Shown: piece by piece, positions 26,001 through 34,169 of the stretch
Numbering within the stretch: position 1 is the first letter of the stretch
Layout: every line of letters starts with the position of its first letter
Assembly: GCA_038210655.1 (NCBI GenBank)
Contig: JBBQWM010000001.1
Location: 1 to 64,000, forward strand
Direction of reading: 5' to 3'
Source of the DNA: 54-19 sp038210655
GTDB lineage: Bacteria > Chloroflexota > Chloroflexia > Chloroheliales > Chloroheliaceae
DNA: 64,000 bases
Made by a program: the position numbers and the translations under genes
The notes under the pieces: generated by a model
What the model was told of the DNA's origin: nothing
What the model saw: the letters and a program-made list of their open reading frames with translations, nothing else
Database searches by the model: none

Positions 26001-26333
26001 GGTCGTGCGAGGTTTACGCAAATTGGATGTTGCTGAACTGGATTCTGCTCCGCCCAATTGCAGGGCGCGTTGAGCCGACTCCAGCAAAGCCTTGAGGTTT
26101 TGCTGCAAGCTCTTTAAATCGGCTGGATTAGAGTTAACCGCTACGACCGGAGTGGCAAAACCTTGCAGTCGATTGATCTGGTCAATCATTGAAGCGGCTT
26201 GTTGCTCTAAATTCCGGCGCTCCACCGGGTTGACGCTAAGCAATAAATTCTGCTCTATTTCAAAGAGCAAATTCGTCGCTTCCTTTAGCAACTGGTTATA
26301 GCGATCCTGGTTATGAAAATTCGGGTTGCCCAT
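23028..26333 (-). CDS. Class III nucleotide cyclase / NB-ARC-type ATPase / TPR regulator
   Basis: A 1101 aa multidomain signalling protein. A helical N-terminus is followed by a class III cyclase domain (about 110-290) with metal aspartates in VTFLFTDIEGSTSLW and GYVFKTIGDAFCAAF. Next comes an STAND/AP-ATPase with P-loop LGSGGVGKTRLS (near 340) and LLLVLDNCEHLL. The C-terminus holds about seven TPR units, each with the pattern G-D/N-Y-x-x-A-x-x-x-Y-E-E-S-L. It may make cAMP under control of a ligand sensed by the repeats; no DNA-binding domain is seen. The ATG at 26333 was preferred over the ORF start at 26399 because AAGGTG precedes it. Confidence 0.85.
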   Translation of the reverse strand: MGNPNFHNQDRYNQLLKEATNLLFEIEQNLLLSVNPVERRNLEQQAASMIDQINRLQGFATPVVAVNSNPADLKSLQQNLKALLESAQRALQLGGAESSSATSNLRKPRTTPPTGTVTFLFTDIEGSTSLWEQYPDKMRLALARHNTILRDAIEANDGYVFKTIGDAFCAAFASPRDALEAAIEAQRALFAPVWHELGLPQGVGLRVRMGLHTGTAEEETENDYFGPVVNRVARLMSAGRGGQVLLSLSTQVLVRDRLPNGAELRDLGEHRLKDLVRPEQIYQLVIPGLPDEFDPLRTLDNLPNNLPLSVTSFIGRDQDVAEIKRLLGTTRLLTILGSGGVGKTRLSLHIAAEILDKYPDGAWFIELAPLTNPALVTQAVAAVLGVREEPNRLLLQTLTEYLRSKQLLLVLDNCEHLLAAAAIMAENIQRRCLNVRILLTSREALGIAGERIFRVSPLSTPDPRQLRPATKTDPIAYVSQFEAARLFIERALAADPKFKLTAQNAAALARICRELDGIPLAIELAAARVRGLTVEQVAKRLNDRFRLFTGGSRTASLPHHQTLEALIDWSYDLLSKPEQVVLRRLAVFAGGWTLQAAEAVCTGDGVEEEEVLELLLRLVDKSLVVDDEQKSLVVEEPSSIGEQQARYRLLGTIRQYALQKLTEAGEGEAVRHRHARYYLGLIELGAPELGGERQSVWLERLEQEHDNLRAVLNWALEAEGNSPEAIERIETTLRLGSGLWWFWNMRCHYNEGRQWLDKTLAKGVGISTELRAKVLRGAGTLAHIQGDDAQAQALFNEGLALCRQLGDKGGVASILGSMARVEQTKGNYARSHALYEECLALERELGNKRGTAFSLNYLGELAYEQGDYSRAQAFYRESLALRRELSDKRGIAVSLNNLSEVAYDQHDYEQAKAYCEESRSLFKELGDKRGIAATLNNLGEISKAQGQYLQATALYEESLDLLRDLSEKRGTAMVLVNLGNIAHNQGNYRLAAAYYEESLTLLQLLGSNPLIAQALAGLAGVVVSQKQRPESGQVAARLLGATDALLKTSGVVLEPADRADYDRKIEHTRAQLDEGAFAMAWDEGKAMPLNEAIAYALNQGA

Positions 26334-26592
26334 CGTAGTAGAACACCTTTTGATTAACCAACTGGTAAGTTTGAATACGTTAGGAGGTCCCACTATCAAA
26401 GCGTAAACATTATGCTCTAAGCCAAATTTTGCTATTAAAGCCTCTTCGGGTCGGAAAAGGGAAAAGTGCTACGCAGCGCAAACTTTCTTAGAGAGCAATT
26501 GATTTATTACATATTAAGGTAAAATAATACTCAAGTCAATCCAAACGGCTACTCGGTTCAGGACGCTAAAAAATTTGCAGAATAGGCTAATT

Positions 26593-26660
26593 TGTCATTC
26601 TGAGGGCCGTCAGTTAGCATCGGTTTAGCCCTACCCAACTTTAAGGCCCGAAGAATCTGA
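26593..26660. repeat. TGTCATTCTGAGG...CGAAGAATCT repeat
   Basis: TTGTCATTCTGAGGGCCGTC at 26593 and GGCCCGAAGAATCTGAGTTA ending near 26664 enclose a short unpaired centre. The same two segments appear inside the element at 19301-19414. The rest of the gap (26334-26592) is A+T-rich leader of the cyclase gene with no other feature seen. Confidence 0.6.
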
Positions 26661-26661
26661 G

Positions 26662-27867
26662 TTACTTTTTGGCGGTTCGCAAGCTGGCGGCTCGTTTTTC
26701 ACGATTGTGTTGACGAATTTCGTGGGGAATAGTCCGAAAGTTCGCCAGAAAATCGAGCCGGAATTGCTCAAAGCGATCTTCCAAAATTGACCGACGAGCC
26801 TCGCGCATGAGTTCGAGCAAAAAATGAACATTATGGATGCTGGCAAGCCGCAATCCCAAAATCTCTTCTGTGCGGAAAAGGTGGCGCAGATAGGCCCGGC
26901 TATGAGTGCGACAGGTATAACAGCCACAACCCTCCTGGATCGGGCGGTCGTCGCGGGCCAGACTCGCGTTGCGCAAATTGACCCGACCGCCGGAAACGAT
27001 ACAGGCTCCGTTGCGGGCGATCCGGGTCGGCAAGACGCAATCAAACATGTCGATGCCGTGCAGCACGCCTTCGAGCAAATCTTCCGGCGAACCGACCCCC
27101 ATCAAATAGCGCGGCTTGTGGGCAGGTAAATGAGGGGCGGAGTAGGACAGGGTCTCATAAAAAATATCTTTTGGCTCGCCCACGCTCAGGCCACCCAGCG
27201 AGTAACCGGGGAAATCCAGTTCGCCTTCGGTCAAAAAGCGCAAACTTTCCTCTCGCAAATCGCGGTAAAAGCCCCCCTGGACGATCCCGAACAAAGCCTG
27301 CCGATCCCATAAACCACTCTCGCGGTGAGCGGCATAGCAACGCGCCGCCCAACGGTGGGTGCGTTCCATTGCGGCGCGGGTGTAGGTATGATCGGAAGGA
27401 TAGGGGGCGCACTCGTCAAAGGCCATTATAATATCGGCCCCAAGCTCGGCCTGGGTTTTCATGACGCTTTCGGGGGTAAACCGGTGGGTGCTGCCGTCAA
27501 TGTGCGACCGAAAAGTTACCCCTTCCTCGTCGATCTTGCGGAGCGGCCCTAGACTGAAAACCTGAAAACCGCCACTATCGGTCAGGATCGGGCGCGGCCA
27601 ATTCATAAATTTGTGCAAGCCACCCATCTCGGCGATCAAGTCCGAACCGGGCCGCAAATAAAGATGATAGGTGTTGGAGAGAATGATTTGGGCATCCATC
27701 TCCAAAAGTTCGTCCCGGCTGAGGGTTTTGACCGTCGCCTGGGTTCCAACCGGCATAAAAATGGGAGTTTCGATCAGGCCGTGCGGGGTTTGCAATAGAC
27801 CGGCCCGCGCCTCGCTTTTTTCAGACTTTTTGAGGAGGCGATACTCAAAGTTATTCAGAACCGACAT
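26662..27867 (-). CDS. tgt: Queuine tRNA-ribosyltransferase (tRNA-guanine transglycosylase)
   Basis: Tgt exchanges G34 of GUN-anticodon tRNAs for the queuosine precursor preQ1. Motifs are ILTDSGGFQVFSL (catalytic Asp), FDECAPYPSD, the substrate pocket ALFGIVQGG, the nucleophile region DMFDCVLPTRIARNG and the zinc site CGCYTCRTHSRAYLRHL. The length of 401 aa is slightly above average because of a basic C-terminal tail. No queuosine-synthesis genes are nearby. Upstream (27912-28007) an inverted-repeat element covers the likely promoter region. Confidence 0.95.
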   Translation of the reverse strand: MSVLNNFEYRLLKKSEKSEARAGLLQTPHGLIETPIFMPVGTQATVKTLSRDELLEMDAQIILSNTYHLYLRPGSDLIAEMGGLHKFMNWPRPILTDSGGFQVFSLGPLRKIDEEGVTFRSHIDGSTHRFTPESVMKTQAELGADIIMAFDECAPYPSDHTYTRAAMERTHRWAARCYAAHRESGLWDRQALFGIVQGGFYRDLREESLRFLTEGELDFPGYSLGGLSVGEPKDIFYETLSYSAPHLPAHKPRYLMGVGSPEDLLEGVLHGIDMFDCVLPTRIARNGACIVSGGRVNLRNASLARDDRPIQEGCGCYTCRTHSRAYLRHLFRTEEILGLRLASIHNVHFLLELMREARRSILEDRFEQFRLDFLANFRTIPHEIRQHNREKRAASLRTAKK

Positions 27868-27911
27868 TAACCTTAATTTCTACTTTACTAGCCAGAGCAG
27901 TTTTGGATTAA

Positions 27912-28007
27912 AATATACGAATGCCAGGACGCGCCCGTTGGTTTATTCTGGAACACCCATCAGGGCGACCCAAGTAACCCACCGAAACGACCTTGCATTC
28001 GTATATT
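27912..28007. repeat. Inverted-repeat element upstream of tgt
   Basis: AATATACGAATGCCAGG (27912-27928) pairs with CCTTGCATTCGTATATT (27991-28007) at 16 of 17 positions. The 96-base unit has no ORF. It could be a small non-autonomous element or a regulatory structure in the tgt leader. No second copy was found here. Confidence 0.6.
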
Positions 28008-28040
28008 GTACACTATTCAAACGAACCTGGTATTGCCTTA

Positions 28041-28226
28041 GCGAGTGAACGTCAGGTTTTTGCACGGGTTCAAACATTCAGAACGGGCGGCCGTGAAACC
28101 CCCGGCCCAGATCATTAAAAAGTATATCTTAGAAAAATTTTCACAGAAAATTTTTCTAAGATATACTCAATCCCGGTTTTGGTTGTAGTACAGCCTTGCC
28201 AATTTGCAAAACTCTGACGCGCAACC
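28041..28226. repeat. Hairpin element, family A copy 2
   Basis: A perfect 22-base stem (28121-28142 with 28146-28167, loop ACA) sits at the centre. The ends GAACGTCAGGTTTTTGCA (28047-28064) and TTTGCAAAACTCTGACG (28203-28219) are inverted repeats. It fills the space between the start of tgt and the stop of the ABC binding-protein gene. See the copies at 17252 and 51139. Confidence 0.9.
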
Positions 28227-28229
28227 TGC

Positions 28230-29780
28230 CTAATTCGTCAGTTTGTAAGCTTTGGCGGCTTCACTGGAAAAAGGCTTGGTGAGCGGCGAGGTTCCATCCG
28301 GCGTGCTGGGGTCAACCTTGAAAATAGTACTTTCAAGGCTGGGTATGCGGGACTGAGGAGTCGAGCCGTAGCTGACATTGGGCAACGAACCACCCAGGTC
28401 AACGTCTTTGAGGGTCTCGAAAGCCTTCAACATACCATCGCGGGTGGCATCGCCACTTTCCAAAGCTTTGGCTATCGCGTTGGCGGCAATGATCCCTTCG
28501 ATCCAACCCAGGCTAAAACCACCATCCGGCTTTTGCTCCGGGATATACTTGGCAACGGCGGCTAACTTGCGGGCTTCGTTAGGAGCCGACGCATCACCCC
28601 AGGGAACACCCTTGTTAACCACTATCACGTTCTTTACCATCAAGTCCTTGATCGGCGAAGGGGTGGCGGCGGTTCCAAGTTGGGCCAGGTTATAGGCCGG
28701 ACTCATAAACAGATACTGCGGGGTGACACCCAATTGGGCGGCGGTTCCCAAAATCTTGGCTGTCTCGGTGGGTTGCGAACCCATCACGACAATTTCGGCC
28801 CCACTGCTTTTTAGCTGAGTAGCCTGGGCCGTAAAGCTGGCATCGGTGATCTTAAAGGGAATCTGGCCTACATCGTTCAGACCGTAAGCCTTGATTGCCG
28901 CATCGTAACCACGTTTGACATCTGCCCCGTAGCCGTCATCCTGATAGACCAAAGCAAATTTCTTGCCTTTGCCATTCAGTTCACGAACGATATAATCGAT
29001 CCCGTTGATCGCTTCGGACGGATAAGGTACAGTCTGCAAGTAGATATACTTTTCCAAAATCAAAGTACTATCAAACGAAACCGCGCCCGACAAAATCTTT
29101 TCGTTGCTGATCGGCTCTTTCAGGGCCTGGGCAATCGGTGTACCGTAAACCTGGGCCAGCATCAAGACATCCGGCGCAATCTTACCGAATTGCTGGACAG
29201 CCAGTTGCGGCTGATAAGCGCTATCGCCCGAAACTACCTGAACTTTGTAGCCACCAATTCCACCGGCATCATTGAGCGCCTTGAAATAGGTTTCCAACCC
29301 AGCCAGAGCGTTTTTGCCAAAAGGTCCGACTGGCCCGCTCAAGGGGACAATCGCGCCGACCTTGATGGTCTTGCTGGCTTTGTCGATGCCAGGGCCAGTC
29401 TTCAAGCTATCGGGAACCTTAACATTGAAAGGCTGCACGGTCGCGCCTCCGGCACTAGCGGCGGTCGTAGCGGCGGCGGCGGAAGTGGTCGCGGCGACTG
29501 CGGTCGTGGCGGCGGGTGCGGCAGTGGTCGCAACAGGCGCAGCGGTAGTCGCGGCGGGCGCAGCCGTCGTTGCGGCTGGGGCAGCGGTGGTTGCGGCGAC
29601 TGCTGCCGTTGTTGCAGCGGCGGCGGTCGTGGCAGCAGCGGCGGTTGTGGCGGCTGCCGTTGTCGCGGCGGGCGCGGTGGTCGCAGTCGGATCACCGCAA
29701 GCCGCTAAAACCAGTGCCAGCAACAACGCTAAGGCACTAAACAGGGCCACATGGCCCCCCGTTTTTGGTTTGGTCATCAA
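28230..29780 (-). CDS. Branched-chain amino-acid-type ABC transporter substrate-binding lipoprotein
   Basis: A 516 aa protein with a lipoprotein signal peptide (LLALVLAACGDP; lipobox cysteine near residue 28). It is followed by about 75 residues made almost only of Ala and Thr with a few Pro and Val, then a type-I periplasmic binding fold (IKVGAIVPLSGPVGPFGKNA to the end). The fold is that of LivJ/HAAT receptors for branched-chain amino acids, amides or aromatic acids; the ligand is unknown. The Ala/Thr stretch probably spans the cell wall or tethers the receptor. It is the last gene of the leftward livFGHM operon. Confidence 0.9.
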   Translation of the reverse strand: MMTKPKTGGHVALFSALALLLALVLAACGDPTATTAPAATTAAATTAAAATTAAAATTAAVAATTAAPAATTAAPAATTAAPVATTAAPAATTAVAATTSAAAATTAASAGGATVQPFNVKVPDSLKTGPGIDKASKTIKVGAIVPLSGPVGPFGKNALAGLETYFKALNDAGGIGGYKVQVVSGDSAYQPQLAVQQFGKIAPDVLMLAQVYGTPIAQALKEPISNEKILSGAVSFDSTLILEKYIYLQTVPYPSEAINGIDYIVRELNGKGKKFALVYQDDGYGADVKRGYDAAIKAYGLNDVGQIPFKITDASFTAQATQLKSSGAEIVVMGSQPTETAKILGTAAQLGVTPQYLFMSPAYNLAQLGTAATPSPIKDLMVKNVIVVNKGVPWGDASAPNEARKLAAVAKYIPEQKPDGGFSLGWIEGIIAANAIAKALESGDATRDGMLKAFETLKDVDLGGSLPNVSYGSTPQSRIPSLESTIFKVDPSTPDGTSPLTKPFSSEAAKAYKLTN

Positions 29781-29796
29781 ATTCTCTCCTCTTAAA

Positions 29797-30960
29797 TCAA
29801 GTCAAATATTTGCCAATTTTACTACGCAAAACACGAGCCTTAATCCGACGATAGATACCGATAATCCCAGTCGGCTCGAAAATCAGGAACACCCCTAAGA
29901 GTAAAGCGTAAAGAATTTCGCTGAGGTTGTTACTTGTAATACCGCCGGTTCCGGCCCCTTTTTGGATAAAAGGGATCGCTTCAGAAAAAGTACTGATAAG
30001 TTCGGGGGCGGCGGTCAGTAACAAAGCGCCGATAATCGCGCCCGGTACGCTGGCAATCCCGCCGATAATTATCATAGCGATAAAACGGATACTAAATTCG
30101 AGGCCGTTGATACCGCCAAATTGTTCGGGCTGAAGATAGGTCAAGAAAGAGCCATAGAGCGCCCCGCAAATGCCACCCAACACCGAGCTAACTACAAATG
30201 CAGTAATCTTGGTACGGGAAGCGTCAATACCCATCAACTCTGCCGCCACCTCCCGGTCGCGCACCGCCTGGAACGCTCGGCCCATCCGGGTACGCATCAA
30301 ATTGCTAACGAAAATTATCGCCAGGATCAAAATCGGTAGGGCCAGAAAGTAAAACTTCTGGTCTCGGTTGAGGTCGATAGGGCCAATCGCACTGGGTTTA
30401 GCCCAGGTGAAATCGCCGATAGCCGGGGCCGGAACCGATTTACCTTGCGAACCACCGCTGATCTCTTTCCAGTTCAAAAATATATGCCCACCGATAAAGA
30501 CCATCCCCAACGTCATAATCGTCAGATAAAAACCCCGGAACCGCAAAGTGATCGCCCCGATCAACAGACCAATCACCCCGGCAATCACCCCCGCTAGAGG
30601 TAACCAGAGTAAAAACGACCAGCCCAAATTCCCGCCAAAGTACATGCAGGTATAGGCCCCCACTCCCAAGAAGAAAGCATGACCGAGCGAGGCCAACCCG
30701 GTATACCCCGCCAATACGTTCAGGCCGAGTGCGCCAATCGCCAGAATAATACCCAGGTTCGCAATCGTCATCCAGGGCCGGACGTTGATCGCTACAAACG
30801 GATAGGCCAGCAAAAGTAGCCCGAACAAACCCCAGATACTCCACTTTAGCCACTTACGACCCGCCGAAGCCGGAGCGCTAGTAGCAAGCGTGGGGGATGT
30901 GGCAGGTATACCACTATTGGTTTCTTCCTGGCTGACGGTAGGCGATTGCGGGTTACTCAT
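29797..30960 (-). CDS. livM: Branched-chain amino-acid-type ABC transporter permease (LivM)
   Basis: A 387 aa integral membrane protein with about ten hydrophobic segments after a polar N-terminal tail of 30 residues rich in Ser, Thr and Pro. GALGLNVLAGYTGLASLGHA is the LivM signature, and the ATPase-contacting loop GRAFQAVRDREVAAELMGID is present. It partners LivH, encoded directly upstream. The C-terminus ends in a basic cytoplasmic tail. Confidence 0.92.
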   Translation of the reverse strand: MSNPQSPTVSQEETNSGIPATSPTLATSAPASAGRKWLKWSIWGLFGLLLLAYPFVAINVRPWMTIANLGIILAIGALGLNVLAGYTGLASLGHAFFLGVGAYTCMYFGGNLGWSFLLWLPLAGVIAGVIGLLIGAITLRFRGFYLTIMTLGMVFIGGHIFLNWKEISGGSQGKSVPAPAIGDFTWAKPSAIGPIDLNRDQKFYFLALPILILAIIFVSNLMRTRMGRAFQAVRDREVAAELMGIDASRTKITAFVVSSVLGGICGALYGSFLTYLQPEQFGGINGLEFSIRFIAMIIIGGIASVPGAIIGALLLTAAPELISTFSEAIPFIQKGAGTGGITSNNLSEILYALLLGVFLIFEPTGIIGIYRRIKARVLRSKIGKYLT

Positions 30961-31030
30961 TTAAATCTCCACGTTTTAATCCTGATCGCAAATACACACG
31001 TTTCTTCTGATAAAGGCAAAACCAGAGTCG

Positions 31031-31936
31031 TCAGACTCGTTCGACCTCTTTCTTGCCAAACAGACCATAAGGTCTGACCAGCAAGACAATCAGCAGCAGG
31101 ACATAAGTGGCTACGGTATAAAAGCCGTTGCCCAAAAAGCCAAAAAACTGGTTTGGCCCGGTACCAACGTAGCCGCTAAACAGGACTTCGACCAGTCCCA
31201 GAATTAACCCACCCAGCACGGCCCCGACAGTCGAGCCTAGCCCACCCAGAATGATCGCCGGGAAAGCCCGCAAAGCGACAAAGCCCAAGTTCGAGTCCAG
31301 CACGCGCGGCGAGGCCGCCAGAAAGACCCCCCCAACCGTAGCCACCAAGCCGGTAATCGCCCAGGTTATCAGATAAATCTGAGAAAGGTTGATCCCAACC
31401 GCCGCCGCTGCTTCGTGGTCGAGGGCGGTAGCCCGCATCGCCACTCCATACTTGGTAAACTTGAAAAAGAAGTAGAAGAAAGCCAGCAAAATCAGGGTAC
31501 TAATCAAAATCCAAATATCGGCCCAGTTTATACGGATTTCGCCTACGCTAAAGCCGTCCAGCCCGAAGGGGTCGCCATTGGTGCGCTGATCCTGGCCCCA
31601 GACCAGAATGGTGACGACTCGCAAGAAAATATCCAGGCCAAGTGTAATCATGATGATCGTAAAGACCGGCCGGGCGCTCATCCGCCGCAAGATAAAGCGT
31701 TCAAAGCCCATCCCCATCAAGGCCACCACGATCACCCCCATCGGTAACGCCAGCAAAAATGGGACTTGCATGTTCAGCACCAACCAGGAAACGACATAGG
31801 CCCCCACCAGCATAAAAGAGCCTTGCGCGAAATTGATTACGCCTGCCATCAACACGACCGTAAAGCCGAGCGCAATCAAGGCATAAATACAACCCAATGC
31901 CACACCCTGCACCAGCAGTTGCAAAAAAGTGGTCAT
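31031..31936 (-). CDS. livH: Branched-chain amino-acid-type ABC transporter permease (LivH)
   Basis: A 301 aa membrane protein with about eight segments. The N-terminal LVQGVALGCIYALIALGFTV and the coupling-helix sequence GVAMRATALDHEAAAAVGIN are diagnostic for LivH. FLAASPRVLDSNLGFVALRA and GGLGSTVGAVLGG match the family C-terminal half. It lies 11 bases after livG and 70 bases before livM. Confidence 0.93.
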   Translation of the reverse strand: MTTFLQLLVQGVALGCIYALIALGFTVVLMAGVINFAQGSFMLVGAYVVSWLVLNMQVPFLLALPMGVIVVALMGMGFERFILRRMSARPVFTIIMITLGLDIFLRVVTILVWGQDQRTNGDPFGLDGFSVGEIRINWADIWILISTLILLAFFYFFFKFTKYGVAMRATALDHEAAAAVGINLSQIYLITWAITGLVATVGGVFLAASPRVLDSNLGFVALRAFPAIILGGLGSTVGAVLGGLILGLVEVLFSGYVGTGPNQFFGFLGNGFYTVATYVLLLIVLLVRPYGLFGKKEVERV

Positions 31937-31947
31937 CCGCTCTCCCT

Positions 31948-32739
31948 TTATTCCTCTCCCAGATAAGCTTTGATTACTTCTGGGTCGCTCTGCACCTGCG
32001 ACGGCGTACCAATCGCAATCCGTTTGCCAAAGTCCAATACCATCACCCGGTCGGCAATGCCCATCACCAGGGCCATATCGTGTTCGACCAGAATCTGGGT
32101 GACACCCAATTGCTGCTTTATGTCAAGTATAACACTGGCGATTTCTTCGGTCTCTTCCATATTCATGCCGGCCACCGGTTCGTCCATCAAGAGCAGTTTG
32201 GGTTCGAGCGCCAGGGCGCGGCCTAGTTCAACCTTTTTCTGGATGCCATAGGGTAAAATTTGAACTGGACGGCTCGCCCAACGGTTCAATTCCAAAAAGT
32301 CGATCAGTTCGGCACAACGGCGGCGATGCTTGATTTCTTCGTTTTGGGCCTGCCCATAGTATAGTCCACCGGCGATCACCCCCGCTTTCATGAGGTGATG
32401 CCGCCCGACCAGCAAATTCTCCAACACGGTCAGACGCGGGAATAAGCCGAGGTTCTGGAAAGTCCGGGCGATCCCGGCTTCGGCCAGTTGATGCGATTTA
32501 AGGCGCACCAAATCACGTCCGCCAAAGCTCAAGCGACCGGTCGTCGGTTGGTAGACTCGCGAGATAATGTTGAAGAGGGAGCTTTTACCGGCCCCGTTCG
32601 GCCCGATGACCGCGAAAAGTTCGCCCGACTTTACATCGAACGAGACATCCGAAAGGGCCGTCACGCCCTTAAAACGCAAAGTTAGGTTACTGGCCGTCAG
32701 TAGCGCAGCGGCCTCACTACTCATTGCTGCTTGACTCAT
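31948..32739 (-). CDS. livG: Branched-chain amino-acid-type ABC transporter ATP-binding protein (LivG)
   Basis: A 263 aa ATPase with Walker A GPNGAGKSSLF, Q-loop RTFQNLGLFPRLTVLENLLV, an ABC signature degenerated to LPYGIQKKVELGRALA, Walker B LLLMDEPVAGM and the H-loop VEHDM. The substitution of the usual LSYGQQ/LSGGQ by LPYGIQ is common in LivG. The first codons (MSQAAMSS) overlap livF by four bases. It couples with LivF to drive LivHM. Confidence 0.93.
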   Translation of the reverse strand: MSQAAMSSEAAALLTASNLTLRFKGVTALSDVSFDVKSGELFAVIGPNGAGKSSLFNIISRVYQPTTGRLSFGGRDLVRLKSHQLAEAGIARTFQNLGLFPRLTVLENLLVGRHHLMKAGVIAGGLYYGQAQNEEIKHRRRCAELIDFLELNRWASRPVQILPYGIQKKVELGRALALEPKLLLMDEPVAGMNMEETEEIASVILDIKQQLGVTQILVEHDMALVMGIADRVMVLDFGKRIAIGTPSQVQSDPEVIKAYLGEE

Positions 32740-33545
32740 AGGGCCGCCTTTCGAGCCATTCGTTCGGCTTCTCGAACCGCCGGGTCTTTGAGACGGCTAT
32801 AATCGCGTTTGGTTCCGGCCTCGTTTAGCCCCAGATAAAAGCGTTTGACCTGATCGTCGGCCAGCATCGCGGCGGCAGGCTGATTGAGTGCGATTTTGCC
32901 GGTCTCCATAATGTAGCCGTGTTGGGCCACCGAAAGGGCCATCGAAGCGTTCTGCTCGACTAACAAGACGGAGGTACCTTCGGAGTTGATTTGGGCAATA
33001 ATATCGCGGATTTGCTGAACCAAAAAGGGAGCCAGACCCAGGCTCGGCTCGTCCAGCAGCAAGAGGCGCGGCCCAGCCATGAGCGCCCGACCTATCGCCA
33101 GCATTTGCTGTTCGCCACCGCTCAAGTAGCCCGCCGTCATCTTGCGTCGCTCGGCCAGCACCGGGAAAAGGTGCATAACCCGCTCGAAGGTCTGGCGGGC
33201 GGCAGCCTGATTACGCCGCGAATAACCACCCGTCCGCAAGTTCTCCTCGATGGTCAGGCTGGTAAAAATCCGCCGACCTTCCAGCACCTGAGCCAACCCA
33301 AGCGGAACAATCTGGCTTGGTTCGAGTCGGTCGATCCGTTTTCCATCCAGGCTGATGGAGCCGCTGACCAGCTTACCACGCTGCATTGCAAGCAAACCAG
33401 AAATAGCCCGTAAAACCGAAGTCTTACCGGCCCCGTTCGCTCCTAACAGAGCCACCACCGCCCCATCCGGCACCTGTAGTGATACGCCCTGCACGGCGCG
33501 TATTACGCCGTTATAAACAACTTCAATGTTGTCCACCGACAGCAT
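32736..33545 (-). CDS. livF: Branched-chain amino-acid-type ABC transporter ATP-binding protein (LivF)
   Basis: A 269 aa ATPase with Walker A GANGAGKTSVL, QVLEGRRIFTSLTIEENLRT, signature YLSGGEQQMLAIGRALM, Walker B LLLLDEPSLGLAP and the H-loop replaced by VEQN, as usual for LivF. The C-terminus has about 25 extra basic residues (RDYSRLKDPAVREAERMARK). It is the first gene of the operon. A strong promoter is visible about 100 bases upstream. Confidence 0.93.
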   Translation of the reverse strand: MLSVDNIEVVYNGVIRAVQGVSLQVPDGAVVALLGANGAGKTSVLRAISGLLAMQRGKLVSGSISLDGKRIDRLEPSQIVPLGLAQVLEGRRIFTSLTIEENLRTGGYSRRNQAAARQTFERVMHLFPVLAERRKMTAGYLSGGEQQMLAIGRALMAGPRLLLLDEPSLGLAPFLVQQIRDIIAQINSEGTSVLLVEQNASMALSVAQHGYIMETGKIALNQPAAAMLADDQVKRFYLGLNEAGTKRDYSRLKDPAVREAERMARKAAL

Positions 33546-33620
33546 TAGCCCCTCCGCTTATGCTTGATTTGAGTTTTCATTTTATCTGGATAAGTTGCGT
33601 GTTACCAAAAGGATCAGTTT

Positions 33621-33633
33621 AGTTTGCCAAACT
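33621..33633. promoter_or_regulatory. Possible operator in the liv leader
   Basis: AGTTTG-C-CAAACT is a perfect short palindrome just downstream of the predicted transcription start of the liv operon, where a repressor would block elongation. No regulator is encoded beside it. Confidence 0.3.
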
Positions 33634-33647
33634 TGCTAAGTGTTAAT

Positions 33648-33676
33648 AAAATATAGCCTAAATCCGATTTTGTCAA
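33648..33676 (-). promoter_or_regulatory. Promoter of the livF-livG-livH-livM-binding-protein operon
   Basis: On the minus strand a perfect TTGACA (33671-33676) and TATTTT (33648-33653) are separated by 17 bases. The overlapping TATATT offers an alternative -10. Transcription would start near 33641, about 95 bases before the livF start. Confidence 0.65.
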
Positions 33677-33899
33677 TCGAGCGCGATTTAAGATTACGAC
33701 TATTTACCTGTAGAAACGGGCGCAACTTGGCCCCCCGCCCGCGATTGCCCAAAAGTACTATTCTCAACGCGGTCACTTTCTCGTATGATGGAGTTAATAC
33801 TCGCTTTTTGATGAACTATGCAGGGTAAGACTACCAAATGTTCCCTTAGCACAAACAATGGTGTTGTGTAATCTTAAAAACTAGGATACCTTTATTACT

Positions 33900-34166
33900 A
33901 TGACACTTGCCGATCTCGTGTGTTATCTACGTCAACGGTTCCTTGATCTAAGGAACAGTCAAGAACAAAATGGGTTGTCGGAATTATTTACAACTTTGCT
34001 TATCATTGGAGAAGCTGCTGAAAAAGCTAATGATTCAAGAGTTGTAATAGTATTAGATCATTTGATCGATGCCACTCGTGACTCTTTACAAGGGGTAGAA
34101 TGCAAGAGTTACATTCCGTCTATCCAGGAAATTAAGGCTGCTTTTGAACCGAAATCACTTGATTAA
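33900..34166 (+). CDS. Small hypothetical protein of the A+T-rich island
   Basis: An 88 aa, probably all-helical protein (MTLADLVCYLRQRFLDLRNS...); not recognised. It is the first ORF after the composition shifts to A+T-rich at about 33640. It ends three bases before a duplicated HEAT-repeat fragment. The position beside HEAT and Rhs remnants makes an immunity-type role conceivable, but nothing in the sequence shows it. The ribosome-binding site is weak (AGGATACC, far upstream). Confidence 0.45.
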   Translation: MTLADLVCYLRQRFLDLRNSQEQNGLSELFTTLLIIGEAAEKANDSRVVIVLDHLIDATRDSLQGVECKSYIPSIQEIKAAFEPKSLD

Positions 34167-34169
34167 AAA

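Noticed and set aside
28041..28070. tRNA-like TPsiC arm (GGGTTCAAAC) in the hairpin elements
   Set aside because: No acceptor or anticodon stems can be drawn around it, and it is simply part of the repeated element.
29190..29898. Gly-rich and Ala/Val-rich open frames opposite the binding lipoprotein
   Set aside because: They are by-products of the Ala/Thr linker codons on the coding strand.
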